A stretch of 64,000 nucleotides of DNA from Coleofasciculaceae cyanobacterium (GTDB lineage Bacteria > Cyanobacteriota > Cyanobacteriia > Cyanobacteriales > Xenococcaceae): contig DATNPK010000070.1 in NCBI GenBank assembly GCA_036703275.1, positions 1 through 64,000 on the forward strand, given 5' to 3'. The notes beneath the pieces were generated by a model. That model searched no databases and had not been told where the DNA came from. It saw nothing but the letters and a program-made list of their open reading frames with translations. Below, one piece after another: positions 26,783 through 35,929 of this stretch. The first letter of the stretch is position 1; each line of letters starts with the position of its first letter. Position numbers and translations under genes: made by a program.

Positions 26783-27184
26783 TTATCCGTGATGAGGATC
26801 GTTGATATATTCTGTTATTTTAGCGGTGCTAACCTTGCCTGTTGTATCGAACATATAAGAGTGAGTCCAAAGGCTAGGAAGCTTCATCAATACGGGAAAT
26901 TCTTTTCTTAGATATCGCGACGATCTGCCTTTGAAAGCTTTGACTACTTGAGAGATTGAATGTTTTGGATCGTATTCTACTAGTAGATGCACATGATCGG
27001 GTGCTACTTCTAAGGCTTTAATTATCCATTGTTTATCTTTAGCCACGCTATTAAATAAATCAATACATCTAGATTTGATAGCTTCATTTTTAGCCGTAAA
27101 TATTCTTTTCCTACGGCAAGGAATCCAAACCAAATGAACCGTACATCTTCCCAGTGCGTGATTATAGTGGCGATATTCACTCAT
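26783..27184 (-). CDS. tnpA: IS200/IS605 family Y1 transposase TnpA
   Basis: HUH-type single-strand DNA transposase of 133 aa. The metal-binding HxH is in APDHVHLLVEY and the catalytic tyrosine in KITEYINDP near the C-terminus. The N-terminus (YNHALGRCTVHLVWIPCRRKRIF) is normal. It cuts and rejoins single-stranded ends as a dimer with a peel-and-paste mechanism. The gene lies inside the left end, divergent from tnpB with 51 bp between their start codons. Length is near the family norm, so it looks functional. Confidence 0.92.
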   Translation of the reverse strand: MSEYRHYNHALGRCTVHLVWIPCRRKRIFTAKNEAIKSRCIDLFNSVAKDKQWIIKALEVAPDHVHLLVEYDPKHSISQVVKAFKGRSSRYLRKEFPVLMKLPSLWTHSYMFDTTGKVSTAKITEYINDPHHG

Positions 27185-27235
27185 TTCCTTCTGTAGATAC
27201 CATATTCTCTTCTACAAATATGGGATCATTAAAGT

Positions 27236-28429
27236 ATGAAAGTTAGATACGCATACAGAATTTACCCTACCTCACCGCAGCAACGAGCATTGGCTCGGTT
27301 GTTTGGTTGTGTGCGGACGGTTTGGAATGATTCTCTAGCTTTGTGTCGTATGAGTAGCAAACTACCTAAGACCTCAGCACTACAAAAGCTGTTTATCACG
27401 TTAGCCAAGAAAACCCAAGATAGGGCATGGCTAAAAGATGTTTCGGCTATACCGTTGCAGCAATCAATTAACGATTTAGGAGTAGCATTCAAAAACTTCT
27501 TTTCTGGTTTAAATAAGAACAGAAAAATAGGCTATCCTAAATTTAAAAAACGCAGTAACAAGCAAAGTGCGAGATTTACAAAAGGCGTTTTTTCTATCAA
27601 AGGCGATTCAGTATATTTAGCCAAAATAGGACAGCTTAAAACCAAATGGTCTAGAGAATTACCATCACCGCCATCCTCTGTAACAGTTATTAAAGACTGC
27701 GCTAATCGTTATTTCCTAAGCTTTGTAGTTGAGATTGAACTGATATCCAAGCCCACGCCAAAAGAATCAATTGGGGCTGATTTGGGCATCAAGATATTTG
27801 CTGCATTGAGTAATGGAGAAAAAATATATGCACCGTGTCTCAAACAGCTAGACCGTAAGATTAGATGCACCCAAAAGCAACTAGCTAGATGTATCAAAGG
27901 TAGCAACAGAAGAGATAAAGTCAGGCTCAAACTAGCTCAACTTCATGCAAAATTAGCTGATACAAGAAAAGACTTTTTGCACAAACTATCTACTCGTTTG
28001 GTACGGGACAACAAGTTAGTAGTTTTAGAGGACTTGGCTGTCTCTAATATGGTTAAAAACCGAAGATTGGCTCGTGTTATATCCCAACAGGGTTGGAGTA
28101 TGTTTCGGACTATGTGCCAGGCAAAAGCTAATCAATACCAAGATAGAGAAGTGCGGGTAATAGATAGGTGGCAACCTACATCTCAAGTTTGTTCTAGCTG
28201 CGGATACAAATGGGGCAAGTTGAATTTGTCTGTGCGGGAGGTGGTTTGCTCAGGATGCAAGGTATCACATTGTCGCGATATTAATGCAGCTAAAGTTATA
28301 AATAATGTCGGGGTAGGGCATATCCACGACACAAAACGGACGGTGAGCCACAGTAAGACCGACTTGTCGGCAAGTTGCAACGAAACGTCAACTCGTAAAT
28401 TAGATATAGTTCAATTGAAACTATTCTAG
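27236..28429 (+). CDS. tnpB: RNA-guided nuclease-like accessory protein TnpB
   Basis: TnpB of 397 aa, the ancestor-type relative of Cas12. The split RuvC residues are present: Asp in GADLGIKIF, Glu in VVLEDLAVSNM, and Asp in CRDINAAKVI. The zinc finger CSSCG...CSGC lies between the last two. The N-terminal KVRYAYRIYPTSPQQRALARLFGC is standard. TnpB proteins cut DNA guided by an RNA from the element's right end; here that RNA would cover the 3' end of the gene and the right hairpin. The frame is intact. Confidence 0.93.
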   Translation: MKVRYAYRIYPTSPQQRALARLFGCVRTVWNDSLALCRMSSKLPKTSALQKLFITLAKKTQDRAWLKDVSAIPLQQSINDLGVAFKNFFSGLNKNRKIGYPKFKKRSNKQSARFTKGVFSIKGDSVYLAKIGQLKTKWSRELPSPPSSVTVIKDCANRYFLSFVVEIELISKPTPKESIGADLGIKIFAALSNGEKIYAPCLKQLDRKIRCTQKQLARCIKGSNRRDKVRLKLAQLHAKLADTRKDFLHKLSTRLVRDNKLVVLEDLAVSNMVKNRRLARVISQQGWSMFRTMCQAKANQYQDREVRVIDRWQPTSQVCSSCGYKWGKLNLSVREVVCSGCKVSHCRDINAAKVINNVGVGHIHDTKRTVSHSKTDLSASCNETSTRKLDIVQLKLF

Positions 28430-28470
28430 ATTTGGAATCCCCCGTATTTTCAATCGGGGGAGGATGTCAA
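28330..28470 (+). ncRNA. Expected omega RNA of TnpB at the right end
   Basis: By analogy with characterised IS200/IS605 elements, the 3' part of tnpB plus the right end encodes the guide RNA, with the guide taken from DNA just beyond TCAA at 28470. The hairpin TCCCCCG...CGGGGGA (about 28438-28461) supports the RNA 3' scaffold. The 5' boundary is a guess. Confidence 0.4.
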
Positions 28471-28479
28471 TGATAAATG

Positions 28480-28986
28480 TTACTCAGAGTTTAAACTATA
28501 CATTTCTACATTTAAGCCATGATAAATTAGCTTTTTTTCTAGCTTCATGCCTAACTTTTTAGCTACTTTAACCGACCGAATATTTTCAGGATCGATTAAA
28601 CAGATAAAACGTTGAAAATTAAATCTTTGCTGACCATATTCTAAGACTGCTTTAGCTGCTTCGGTAGCCAATCCCTGTCCCCAATATTTTTTTGCCAAAC
28701 GATAGCCAATTTCTACTTCTTGCTGCTGCTCCACCGATTGAATAAAAAAACCGCAGTAGCCAATCAACTCCTGAGTTTGCTTATGAATTAAAGCATATAA
28801 ACCAAACCCAGGTTCAAGATAAGATAGCAATCTCTGTTCGATAAACTGCCTAATTTGCTGGCGATTATGTACTCCAATAATGGAATATCGCATCACTTCA
28901 GCATCACTCAAAATTGGTATCAAAGCTTCTCGATCCCTAATGGTAATGTATCTAAGGGTTAATCTAGAAGTCTCGATGATCTTCAT
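28480..28986 (-). CDS. RimJ/RimL-type GNAT acetyltransferase
   Basis: Predicted 168-aa N-acetyltransferase using acetyl-CoA. Typical order: IIETSRLTLRYITIRDREALIPIL at the N-terminus, then EIGYRLAKKYWGQGLATEAAKAVLEYG, containing the acetyl-CoA P-loop (WGQGLATEA), and NIRSVKVAKKLGMKLEK, the helix that closes the site. Substrate could be a ribosomal protein N-terminus or a small amine. I use the ATG at 28986. Its 3' end lies 9 bp beyond the transposon's right end, so the element inserted just downstream without breaking it. Confidence 0.88.
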   Translation of the reverse strand: MKIIETSRLTLRYITIRDREALIPILSDAEVMRYSIIGVHNRQQIRQFIEQRLLSYLEPGFGLYALIHKQTQELIGYCGFFIQSVEQQQEVEIGYRLAKKYWGQGLATEAAKAVLEYGQQRFNFQRFICLIDPENIRSVKVAKKLGMKLEKKLIYHGLNVEMYSLNSE

Positions 28987-29065
28987 CAATAGTCACTCAA
29001 TATAGAGTAAAGCCAATATTAACAACAGATAGCAATTATACTTTGAAAATTAATTAGCCACACGA

Positions 29066-30976
29066 TTAATTAACCTCGTTAGTATCTATTTTGCTACTAG
29101 GTGGTATTCCTTCAAGATTAATTATGCCTTGAATGACTGAGCCTACTATCGGTGCAGCAACGGTAGAGCCATAAGTATATTCTCCATGAGGTTCATCAAC
29201 TACGGCTAAAACTGCATAACGAGGAGCTTCAACTGGAAATAAAGCGACAAAGCTGGTCATCTTAGCTGTTTCATCATATCCACCTTGATTAACCGCCTTT
29301 TGAGAAGTTCCTGTTTTTCCAGCAATTCTGTAGCCTGGAATTTTGGCTGCATAACCACTACCTTCTTCAACTACCGTTTCCATCATTTCTAAAACAGTAC
29401 TGGCAGTTTCAGGAGAAAATATTTGCTTACTATTGGAGGGCTGAAAATAGTGGAGATAGCCTTGATAATCTGACAAACCCCTAACTACATGAGGCGTAAT
29501 TAATTTACCTTTGTTGGCTAATGCTGCATGAAGTTGAATTAGCTTGAGGGGTGTTAAAGAAAAACCTTGACCAAAGGCTGTGGTGGCAGGTTCAATTTCC
29601 CTAACGGTAAATTCTACTTCGTTTTTTAATCTACCCGTAGTATATCCTGGGATATCAAATTCCACCTCATCCTCAATGCCCAATTTCTGTAGATCTTGAT
29701 AGTAGTCGAGAGGTTTCATCCGACGCATGATCTTAATCATCCCCACGTTACTAGAGTACTGGAGAATTTCTGACAAAGTTAATTCTCCTCGCGCCCCTTT
29801 TTTTTCAAAATCATGGTTACGCACCAAAGCATCTTCGATCTGAATTTCTCCCGTATCATCAAAAGTATCCTGGGGCGAAATAACGCCCGCATCTAAAGCA
29901 AGAGCAATATTAATTGGCTTAAAAGTAGAACCAGGCTCGTAAAGATCCGTAATTGCCCAATTTTTAAACAGTCGAAAATCAGTAGTTTCATAGTAGGTGT
30001 TGGGATCGTAAGTCGGCTCGGATACCAAAGCAGCGATCGCGCCATCGCGAACATCCATGACAATCACAGTACCCTGTTTCGCCTGATACTTGTCCATCTG
30101 CTGCTTTAAGGCATTACGGGCAATTTGTTGTAAACGCAGATCGATGGTCAACTGTAACCGTAGATCGTCAAAGTTAAATAGCTGTTGCGATCGATCTAAA
30201 TCACCTGGATGAAATATGGCTTCTTCTCGCTCAAAGCTGCGCTTCATTTTCCAGCTAATTGGCTGGCGTTCGAGGAGTTTGTTTTGAGTATACTCAACTC
30301 CAGCCTGAGGAACACGACTGCTATCACGATTAACATACCCTGTCACTTCTGCTGCCATTTTTTGATGAGGGTAGAAACGGGTGTAGTTTTGCTTGAGATC
30401 TAAACCGTCAATTTGTAGTGCCGTGATTTTTTCTTGGACAGATTCAGGTAAATCTTCCGCCAAAAGAATACCCCAATCTTGTTGAGCAAAAATTTGTAAT
30501 AATTCTTCAGGGGTTTTATTGCCTAAGATTTCTGACAGCTTTTCGGCGATTTCTTCGGCTGGTACTGGCTGCGAATTTCGTTTGAATAAATGAGGATGAA
30601 CGTAGAGAGTATAGGTAATTCGATCTGTGGCTAAAACATTTTGTTGACGGTCAACAATCTGACGGCGAGGAATATAGAAATTTAGCCTAGTGGTTTGCTG
30701 ATCTTGAGCTATCTGGGTTAATCTTTTCCCCTGTGGAGCTTGTTCATATACAATCACAGGATCGACAATTTGGAGATAGTAAAGTCTTGAGCCTAAACCC
30801 AGAGCACCGATAACTAATATGCCCCATACCAAAAACAGCTTGAATATAGGTTTTCTTTGGCGATGATTCTCAGAAGCATGATTAACAGTATGGCGATTAT
30901 ACGGCCGCTTGCTCTGAGTTGGTTGGATCGAATTGCGGTTAGGCAATCTGAGAAGTTGAAACCTAGATTTGGACAT
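29066..30976 (-). CDS. ftsI: Penicillin-binding protein, septal transpeptidase FtsI type
   Basis: Class B PBP of 636 aa. One N-terminal transmembrane helix (about 47-66, FLVWGILVIGALGLGSRLYYL) follows a basic cytoplasmic tail. The pedestal domain covers about 100-270. The transpeptidase motifs are intact: STFK (in EPGSTFKPIN), SSN (YSSNVGM) and KTGTS (AGKTGTSQK). It cross-links septal peptidoglycan with FtsW. No PASTA domain. A small membrane protein of FtsL-like layout lies upstream on the same strand. Confidence 0.92.
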   Translation of the reverse strand: MSKSRFQLLRLPNRNSIQPTQSKRPYNRHTVNHASENHRQRKPIFKLFLVWGILVIGALGLGSRLYYLQIVDPVIVYEQAPQGKRLTQIAQDQQTTRLNFYIPRRQIVDRQQNVLATDRITYTLYVHPHLFKRNSQPVPAEEIAEKLSEILGNKTPEELLQIFAQQDWGILLAEDLPESVQEKITALQIDGLDLKQNYTRFYPHQKMAAEVTGYVNRDSSRVPQAGVEYTQNKLLERQPISWKMKRSFEREEAIFHPGDLDRSQQLFNFDDLRLQLTIDLRLQQIARNALKQQMDKYQAKQGTVIVMDVRDGAIAALVSEPTYDPNTYYETTDFRLFKNWAITDLYEPGSTFKPINIALALDAGVISPQDTFDDTGEIQIEDALVRNHDFEKKGARGELTLSEILQYSSNVGMIKIMRRMKPLDYYQDLQKLGIEDEVEFDIPGYTTGRLKNEVEFTVREIEPATTAFGQGFSLTPLKLIQLHAALANKGKLITPHVVRGLSDYQGYLHYFQPSNSKQIFSPETASTVLEMMETVVEEGSGYAAKIPGYRIAGKTGTSQKAVNQGGYDETAKMTSFVALFPVEAPRYAVLAVVDEPHGEYTYGSTVAAPIVGSVIQGIINLEGIPPSSKIDTNEVN

Positions 30977-31203
30977 AAATTAAGCTTTAAGCTATCCGAC
31001 TTGGAAAACTAGCTACTGGCTATTTTAGACATAAAAGCAAATTTAGCGCATATCTTTTAAATAAATGATTTTTAGCAAACATAATATTGCCAAAATCAAA
31101 CATATTTTCAATTTAACTTAAACGAACTTAACTTATATGTCCGTTAAAAAGACACCTTATTGATGGTTACAAATAATAGCTAAGATGGTCAAATTGCTGA
31201 AGC

Positions 31204-31713
31204 TTAATATCCCAAACTATTAAGCTCCAGCTCGACTATTTCTGCTTGGTTTTTGCTAATATTGGACTTGTTTTTGACTCCAATTTTTGCAGGAGGAATA
31301 AATACTGCTGATTCTGGTTTTGATACAGATAAATGCTTATCTTGGCTAGCTTCTTGAGCAAGTTGATATTTTATAGTCTCGTTGAATGCTATTAACTGAC
31401 GCTCTTGACGTTGTAAGTTTTCTAGATGCCGATATTCTTGACTCCAAATCTTAGGAATATGCACCGTAGATATATAAAGACCAATGCTAGCTGACATAGA
31501 AACTATGGCTAAAGCAAACGAACCCTGTTGCAATAATGAGAGTGTTTTAAGATTATTAGATAGAGTATTTGGTGACGAAAAACTCTTAGGCTTGACTAAT
31601 TTTGTTGGTTTGGCTGGGGTTTGTCTAACTAATTGACGTTGATTACCAGTTTTTTCTGGTTGTGTTTGAGGAGAATAATTAGGATAAAAATCAGGCTGGC
31701 GAAGAGCAGACAT
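31204..31713 (-). CDS. Small bitopic membrane protein, FtsL-like candidate
   Basis: Not recognised by sequence. The 169-aa chain has a proline/lysine-rich cytoplasmic N-terminus (1-58), one hydrophobic helix (about 65-86, GSFALAIVSMSASIGLYIST), then a Gln/Glu-rich coiled-coil-like stretch (EYRHLENLQRQERQLIAFNETIKYQLAQEA) and a short periplasmic tail. This topology, and the place directly upstream of ftsI, is that of FtsL in many bacteria. FtsL sequences diverge strongly, so the assignment is by layout. A GGAG ribosome site precedes the ATG. Confidence 0.6.
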   Translation of the reverse strand: MSALRQPDFYPNYSPQTQPEKTGNQRQLVRQTPAKPTKLVKPKSFSSPNTLSNNLKTLSLLQQGSFALAIVSMSASIGLYISTVHIPKIWSQEYRHLENLQRQERQLIAFNETIKYQLAQEASQDKHLSVSKPESAVFIPPAKIGVKNKSNISKNQAEIVELELNSLGY

Positions 31714-31868
31714 TTAATAATCTCCATATTTTATCAGGAAGTCGTTGGGCGAATTTTAACTCATATTTGGAAAAATGATAAGAGGAGACGGCAAAAATTA
31801 ACCCGATCGCTTTTTCTCCTTTAATGTTTTGGTAATAGTAAATTTAATTTGGCATAAATATTTTAACA

Positions 31869-33071
31869 ATGGCGCAGGTGGTAATTGTTGGAGCAGGTCC
31901 TACTGGTGCAGTAACAGCACTATTATTAGTACAAAGGGGTATTAAAGTAAAGCTGATTGAGGCATCTCGCGATTTTAAACGGTTGTTTCGCGGAGAAGGA
32001 TTAATGCCTAGTGGGTTAGATGCTTTAGAACAAATGGGATTGCTGGAATTATTAACAGATATTCCCCATCAGACTATTGATGCCTGGGAGTTTTTATTAT
32101 CTAATCAAAGTTTGTTTCGGGTTGATGAACCGATAGAAACTAACGGAAGGCACTGCACGACAGTTTCTCAACCTGACTTATTAGAAGCGATTATTAAGCA
32201 AGCTGAGGCATATTCTCAGTTTGAATTTATTCAAGGTGAGTCTGTACAAGATCTTGTCCGCAAGTCTGGAAGAGTTTGCGGCGTTAAATTAAGTTCTGGA
32301 GTAGAAATTAGTGCCGCTCTCGTAATAGCTGGTGATGGGCGTAATTCTGTAATCAGAAAAAAAGCTGGTATAAATTTGACTAAGTTGCAAAATAATGTTG
32401 ATATTTTGTGGTTTCAGCTCGATTCTGGGGCGCGATCGCCATCCCAGAATATTTTTTATTCAATTCTGCAAGGAAGAGAGGGATTTGGTCTATTTAGAGG
32501 CTCATCAGGTAAGCTACATATTGGTTGGGGACTACACGCGGATGATAATTATGCTGTTCAAGAGCTTGACTGGGCAGCCAAACTGGCGGCAACTTCTCCT
32601 CCCGGGCTAGCCGAACATATCTTAAATCATCAGGACAGTTTAACTAAGCCCATGCACTTATCTGTAGTTGTGGGACGTTGCGAGCGCTGGTCAATTCCTG
32701 GACTACTTTTGCTAGGAGATGCAGTTCATCCAATGTCGCCAATCCGCGCTCAGGGTATAAATATGGCGTTTCGTGATGCGATCGTGGCGGTTAACCATTT
32801 AGTCCCGTTATTGAGTCAAACAGAATTTAATTTAAGCCAAATTGATGCAGCACTACCTATAATTCAACAGGAAAGAGAACCTGAAATTGTCCGTATCCAA
32901 AAGTTACAGGCGCAAGAAATGGGTCAAGCTGAATTATTACATAACAGTGCTTTTGTTCGTTGGGGTGCTAAAACTTTTACTCCCATTATTCGTCCTGGCA
33001 TTCGAGCATCATGGTTAAGGAGACAAAAGCAGTTACGTCAGGGTGTGACGGATGTTCACCTAATTGTATAG
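31869..33071 (+). CDS. FAD-dependent monooxygenase (PHBH/UbiH fold)
   Basis: Flavoprotein of 400 aa. The FAD-binding GxGxxG is GAGPTGAVTALLL at about 8-20, the DG motif is VIAGDGRNSVIRKKAG (about 154-169), and the second FAD motif is LLLGDAVHPMSPIRAQGINMAFRDA. These define the aromatic-hydroxylase group, which oxidises aromatic or isoprenoid substrates with NAD(P)H and O2. The substrate is unknown. It is convergent with cpcF; the two stop codons are only 14 bp apart, so read-through between them is likely. Confidence 0.85.
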   Translation: MAQVVIVGAGPTGAVTALLLVQRGIKVKLIEASRDFKRLFRGEGLMPSGLDALEQMGLLELLTDIPHQTIDAWEFLLSNQSLFRVDEPIETNGRHCTTVSQPDLLEAIIKQAEAYSQFEFIQGESVQDLVRKSGRVCGVKLSSGVEISAALVIAGDGRNSVIRKKAGINLTKLQNNVDILWFQLDSGARSPSQNIFYSILQGREGFGLFRGSSGKLHIGWGLHADDNYAVQELDWAAKLAATSPPGLAEHILNHQDSLTKPMHLSVVVGRCERWSIPGLLLLGDAVHPMSPIRAQGINMAFRDAIVAVNHLVPLLSQTEFNLSQIDAALPIIQQEREPEIVRIQKLQAQEMGQAELLHNSAFVRWGAKTFTPIIRPGIRASWLRRQKQLRQGVTDVHLIV

Positions 33072-33085
33072 AGCAAAAATAGTGA

Positions 33086-33730
33086 TTAATTGTCTACAAT
33101 CGACTGCCCATTGTCCATCGCGTATTTAATTCGAGCCTGAATAACTGCTTCTGGTTCACGATCGATCAATTCTTGAAATCTAGTCGTAATTTCTGACAAT
33201 AATTGGGGCTGAGTATCTACTAAAGTATTACCTAATGCTTCCAGCCCAACTATAGCAGCATAACGAACTACCCATTCTCCGTCTTCTGTTGCCAGTAAGA
33301 GAGTTTTTAATACTTTCTGCTGTGCTGAGACAACTTCATCGACTGGTAGCTTAGACCAGATAATACTACCTAATCCCTTGGCTGCTGCACGCCGCACACT
33401 TTGAGAAAAGTCCGAAACCGCAGCTTTTAATAACAAATCTAAAGCAGCAGGATCGCCAATACCTGCAAATACTCGCGTAGCCCAGGCTCTTGCACCGTAG
33501 TTGTAGCTGTCTAGGTTCTCTAGCAAATAAGGAACAACAGGTTCGCCAATTTTAATTAAACCATCAACCGCAGCTACCGCAGCACCAGGATTATTGAATC
33601 CTAAAACCTCTACTAAGGTAGGTATTGCATCTCGATCGCTGGCTTCTGCTAGATCTTCTACAGTTTTTAATAGTAAATCGGCAGAGTCGGCTTGGTTTAC
33701 TGCCTCAATTAATTCTTGAACATCGGACAT
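33086..33730 (-). CDS. cpcF: Phycocyanin alpha-subunit phycocyanobilin lyase subunit CpcF
   Basis: HEAT-repeat protein of 214 aa from the ATG at 33730 ([11 protein letters not shown]); an upstream TTG extension is less likely. With CpcE it forms the heterodimeric lyase that attaches phycocyanobilin to Cys84 of CpcA. The repeats have the [12 protein letters not shown] and [14 protein letters not shown] patterns characteristic of the E/F lyase clan. It is the last gene of the cpcBAEF series, 110 bp after cpcE, and is convergent with a flavin monooxygenase gene. Confidence 0.9.
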   Translation of the reverse strand: MSDVQELIEAVNQADSADLLLKTVEDLAEASDRDAIPTLVEVLGFNNPGAAVAAVDGLIKIGEPVVPYLLENLDSYNYGARAWATRVFAGIGDPAALDLLLKAAVSDFSQSVRRAAAKGLGSIIWSKLPVDEVVSAQQKVLKTLLLATEDGEWVVRYAAIVGLEALGNTLVDTQPQLLSEITTRFQELIDREPEAVIQARIKYAMDNGQSIVDN

Positions 33731-33840
33731 TGACAATTTGTAACCGGTTAAACGTCTGAAATATATTGCAGTCAAAGATAATTTTACTACTTTTTATTTG
33801 TTAGGCAAAATGCGATCGCTTTTACTGCGATAACCATCAA

Positions 33841-34653
33841 TCACAGAAGCGAATCCATTAAGTTCATTATGTTAATACTCTCGGTAGATATTTCTAGCTC
33901 CTGATTTGATAAATTGGTTTCTAATAATCCTTTAAGCGCAATCAACTTCATGCTATTTTCAGCTAAAGTATCAGCGATCGCCTGACCCGCTTTGAGATAG
34001 CCCACAGCACCCAGATCCATTAAAGCTGAACGACGCAGCTGCAAATCATCTCCAGATAATGCTTCAATCAACATCTCTCCATACCTGTCTTTTCTAGTTA
34101 GCTGATACATCGCCCTGGCAGCAGCATATTTTACCTTTTCGGTCGGGTGCTGCGTAAATGGCTCGATAAGCTCAATTGCCTCGGTTGCTCCTAATGTTCC
34201 CAAGGCTTCAATTACTGCTTCATAAGGCTGGACTAAATGGGGTCTACCGGTCACTCTAGTAGCTGCTGCTACTCCTCCATTTAATAGCTCGATCAACGAA
34301 GGAATACATTGACCATCATTCAACATTTCTAAAGCTTGAGCAGCAGCTTCTCTGACGTAAAAATCAGGAAACTTTAAACAACGAGTTAACGGCTCTACAG
34401 CATTTTTGTCTCCCAGTTTACCTAAAGCTCTAGCAGCATTGCGGCGCAAGGGATACCCCCCATCGGGAGCGCGGTCTTGTTCATCTTCCAATGCCATCAA
34501 TAAAGCTGCGATCGCCTCGCTTTCTCGCACTCTAAATTTTCCCAGCCACCATGCAGCATAATATCGCGCACCTAAATCTTCTTTTTGTTTCAGGTTGGCG
34601 ATCGCTTGCTCTACCGTTAGCTGTTCCGCGTCATTTTTTTCCTCATTTTTCAT
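33841..34653 (-). CDS. cpcE: Phycocyanin alpha-subunit phycocyanobilin lyase subunit CpcE
   Basis: HEAT-repeat lyase subunit of 270 aa, usual length. The N-terminal AIANLKQKEDLGARYYAAWWLGKFRV is a hallmark of CpcE, followed by repeats such as PLRRNAARALGKLGDKNAV and FYVREAAAQALEML. It pairs with CpcF to ligate phycocyanobilin to CpcA Cys84. It lies 181 bp after cpcA; the rod linkers cpcC and cpcD, commonly found between, are missing here. A pair of small stems in that spacer could reduce read-through from the abundant cpcBA message. Confidence 0.93.
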   Translation of the reverse strand: MKNEEKNDAEQLTVEQAIANLKQKEDLGARYYAAWWLGKFRVRESEAIAALLMALEDEQDRAPDGGYPLRRNAARALGKLGDKNAVEPLTRCLKFPDFYVREAAAQALEMLNDGQCIPSLIELLNGGVAAATRVTGRPHLVQPYEAVIEALGTLGATEAIELIEPFTQHPTEKVKYAAARAMYQLTRKDRYGEMLIEALSGDDLQLRRSALMDLGAVGYLKAGQAIADTLAENSMKLIALKGLLETNLSNQELEISTESINIMNLMDSLL

Positions 34654-34834
34654 CTTTTATCTCTCTTTGCTTCAAACATGACAATACTCAGAAAAGTAAA
34701 CAAATACTAGCCTCAATGCTGGCATTCGCATACTCCTCTGAGTATCGCTTCATCTAATCAAATATTTTGATTTTTGTTGGGTGTCTATCTTCTTTAGGAC
34801 AGACTAATAACCTGTAGCTAAAATTTAGCCAATT

Positions 34835-35323
34835 CTAGCTTAGTGTGTTAATCGCGTAGTCTAAGTAACTCTCTGCTTCAGTAGCAGCATCTCCACTCAA
34901 ACCATGATTACTCTTAATATATTTAAGAGCTTCAATATACCAGCTAGGAGAAAGTTCGTAAGCGCGATTGATTTCGTCTAGACCAGCTACTAAGTATTCA
35001 TCCAGAGGACCAGTACCACCAGAAACTAGGCAGTAAGTTACCATTCTGATGTAGTAGCCGATGTCACGAGAACATTTTGCTTTACCTTCAGGTGTAGAAG
35101 CATATTGAGGACCAGGAGTACTAGTAGTGTAAGGGAATTTGGAATACACTGCGTTGGCTGCACCATCAATCAATTTTTGAGAATTGCTAGTCAACGCTTT
35201 AGCTGCTTCTAAAGAAGCATTAGCCTGTTTAAAACGACCAAAAGCGGTTTGAATTTCAGTGCTGCTTAAGAAACGACCCTGGGAATCAGCAGAAGATACT
35301 GCTTCAGTTAGAGGAGTTTTCAT
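34835..35323 (-). CDS. cpcA: C-phycocyanin alpha subunit
   Basis: Light-harvesting globin-like biliprotein of 162 aa in phycobilisome rods. The chromophore cysteine is C84 ([12 protein letters not shown]), the target of CpcE/CpcF. The start [20 protein letters not shown] and the end [11 protein letters not shown] are typical phycocyanin alpha. It pairs with CpcB in trimers and hexamers. It lies 87 bp after cpcB and is certainly co-transcribed. No unusual residue was seen around the pigment site. Confidence 0.98.
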   Translation of the reverse strand: MKTPLTEAVSSADSQGRFLSSTEIQTAFGRFKQANASLEAAKALTSNSQKLIDGAANAVYSKFPYTTSTPGPQYASTPEGKAKCSRDIGYYIRMVTYCLVSGGTGPLDEYLVAGLDEINRAYELSPSWYIEALKYIKSNHGLSGDAATEAESYLDYAINTLS

Positions 35324-35410
35324 AGTTGTGATGTTACCTTATTTTACTAATTTTTTCTAAACAACCAAAAGTTGATTTGCGTTGTCCAAAAGAGCAATTG
35401 CTCTTCTTCA

Positions 35411-35929
35411 CTAGGCTACTGAGGAAGCAGCACGGTCAAAGTAGCCAGCAATTTCCGAAGAAATAGCACTACAGTCGCCAGTGGTGATGTTGTTGGGATC
35501 GTTAATAATTGCTAAAGCTGCTTCTTTCATTTTTTGAACGCCAACTGCTACGGAAGCACCAGGAGTACCCAAAGCTAAATAAGTTTCACGTAGCCCATTT
35601 AGACAACGATCTTCTAAAACACTTGCGTCACCAGTGAAGACAGCGTAAGTGATATAGCGCAAAATGATTTCCATGTCACGTAAGCAGGCTGCATTACGGC
35701 GACTAGTGTAAGCATTACCACCAGGAGAAATTAACTGAGGTTGCTCAGCAAATAAAGCGCGAGCTGCGTTTGTCACAAGAGCGGAAGCGTTACCAGTAAT
35801 GCGGTTAACTGAATCCATACGTTTGTTGCTTGCTGCAACCATTGCACTTAGAGCATCTAATTGGCTAGTGGATAGAAACTCACCACGAGCATCAGCTTGA
35901 GACACTACTCTAGTAAATGCGTCGAACAT
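35411..35929 (-). CDS. cpcB: C-phycocyanin beta subunit
   Basis: Biliprotein of 172 aa carrying two phycocyanobilins, on C82 (NAACLRDME) and C153 ([10 protein letters not shown]). Asn72 (GGNAY), the site of gamma-N-methylation, is present. The N-terminus [20 protein letters not shown] is standard. C82 and C153 need S- and T-type lyases, which are not encoded in this window. The ATG at 35929 is preceded by a GGAGA ribosome site. A long upstream region of 775 bp probably holds a strong promoter. Confidence 0.98.
   Translation of the reverse strand: MFDAFTRVVSQADARGEFLSTSQLDALSAMVAASNKRMDSVNRITGNASALVTNAARALFAEQPQLISPGGNAYTSRRNAACLRDMEIILRYITYAVFTGDASVLEDRCLNGLRETYLALGTPGASVAVGVQKMKEAALAIINDPNNITTGDCSAISSEIAGYFDRAASSVA

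Larger units (their letters stand above)
26687..28470. mobile_element. IS608-like IS200/IS605 element, complete
   Basis: Divergent tnpA and tnpB are bounded by IS608-type ends. At the left, TTAC (26683-26686) is the expected flanking target, with AAAG (26689-26692) as guide before an 18-bp perfect hairpin (26695-26732). At the right, GAAT lies directly before the hairpin CCCCCG...CGGGGG, and TCAA (28467-28470) is the cleavage site. These pairs match the known IS608 guide/cleavage rules. There are no target duplications, as expected. Both genes look intact, so the element may be active. Confidence 0.85.
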
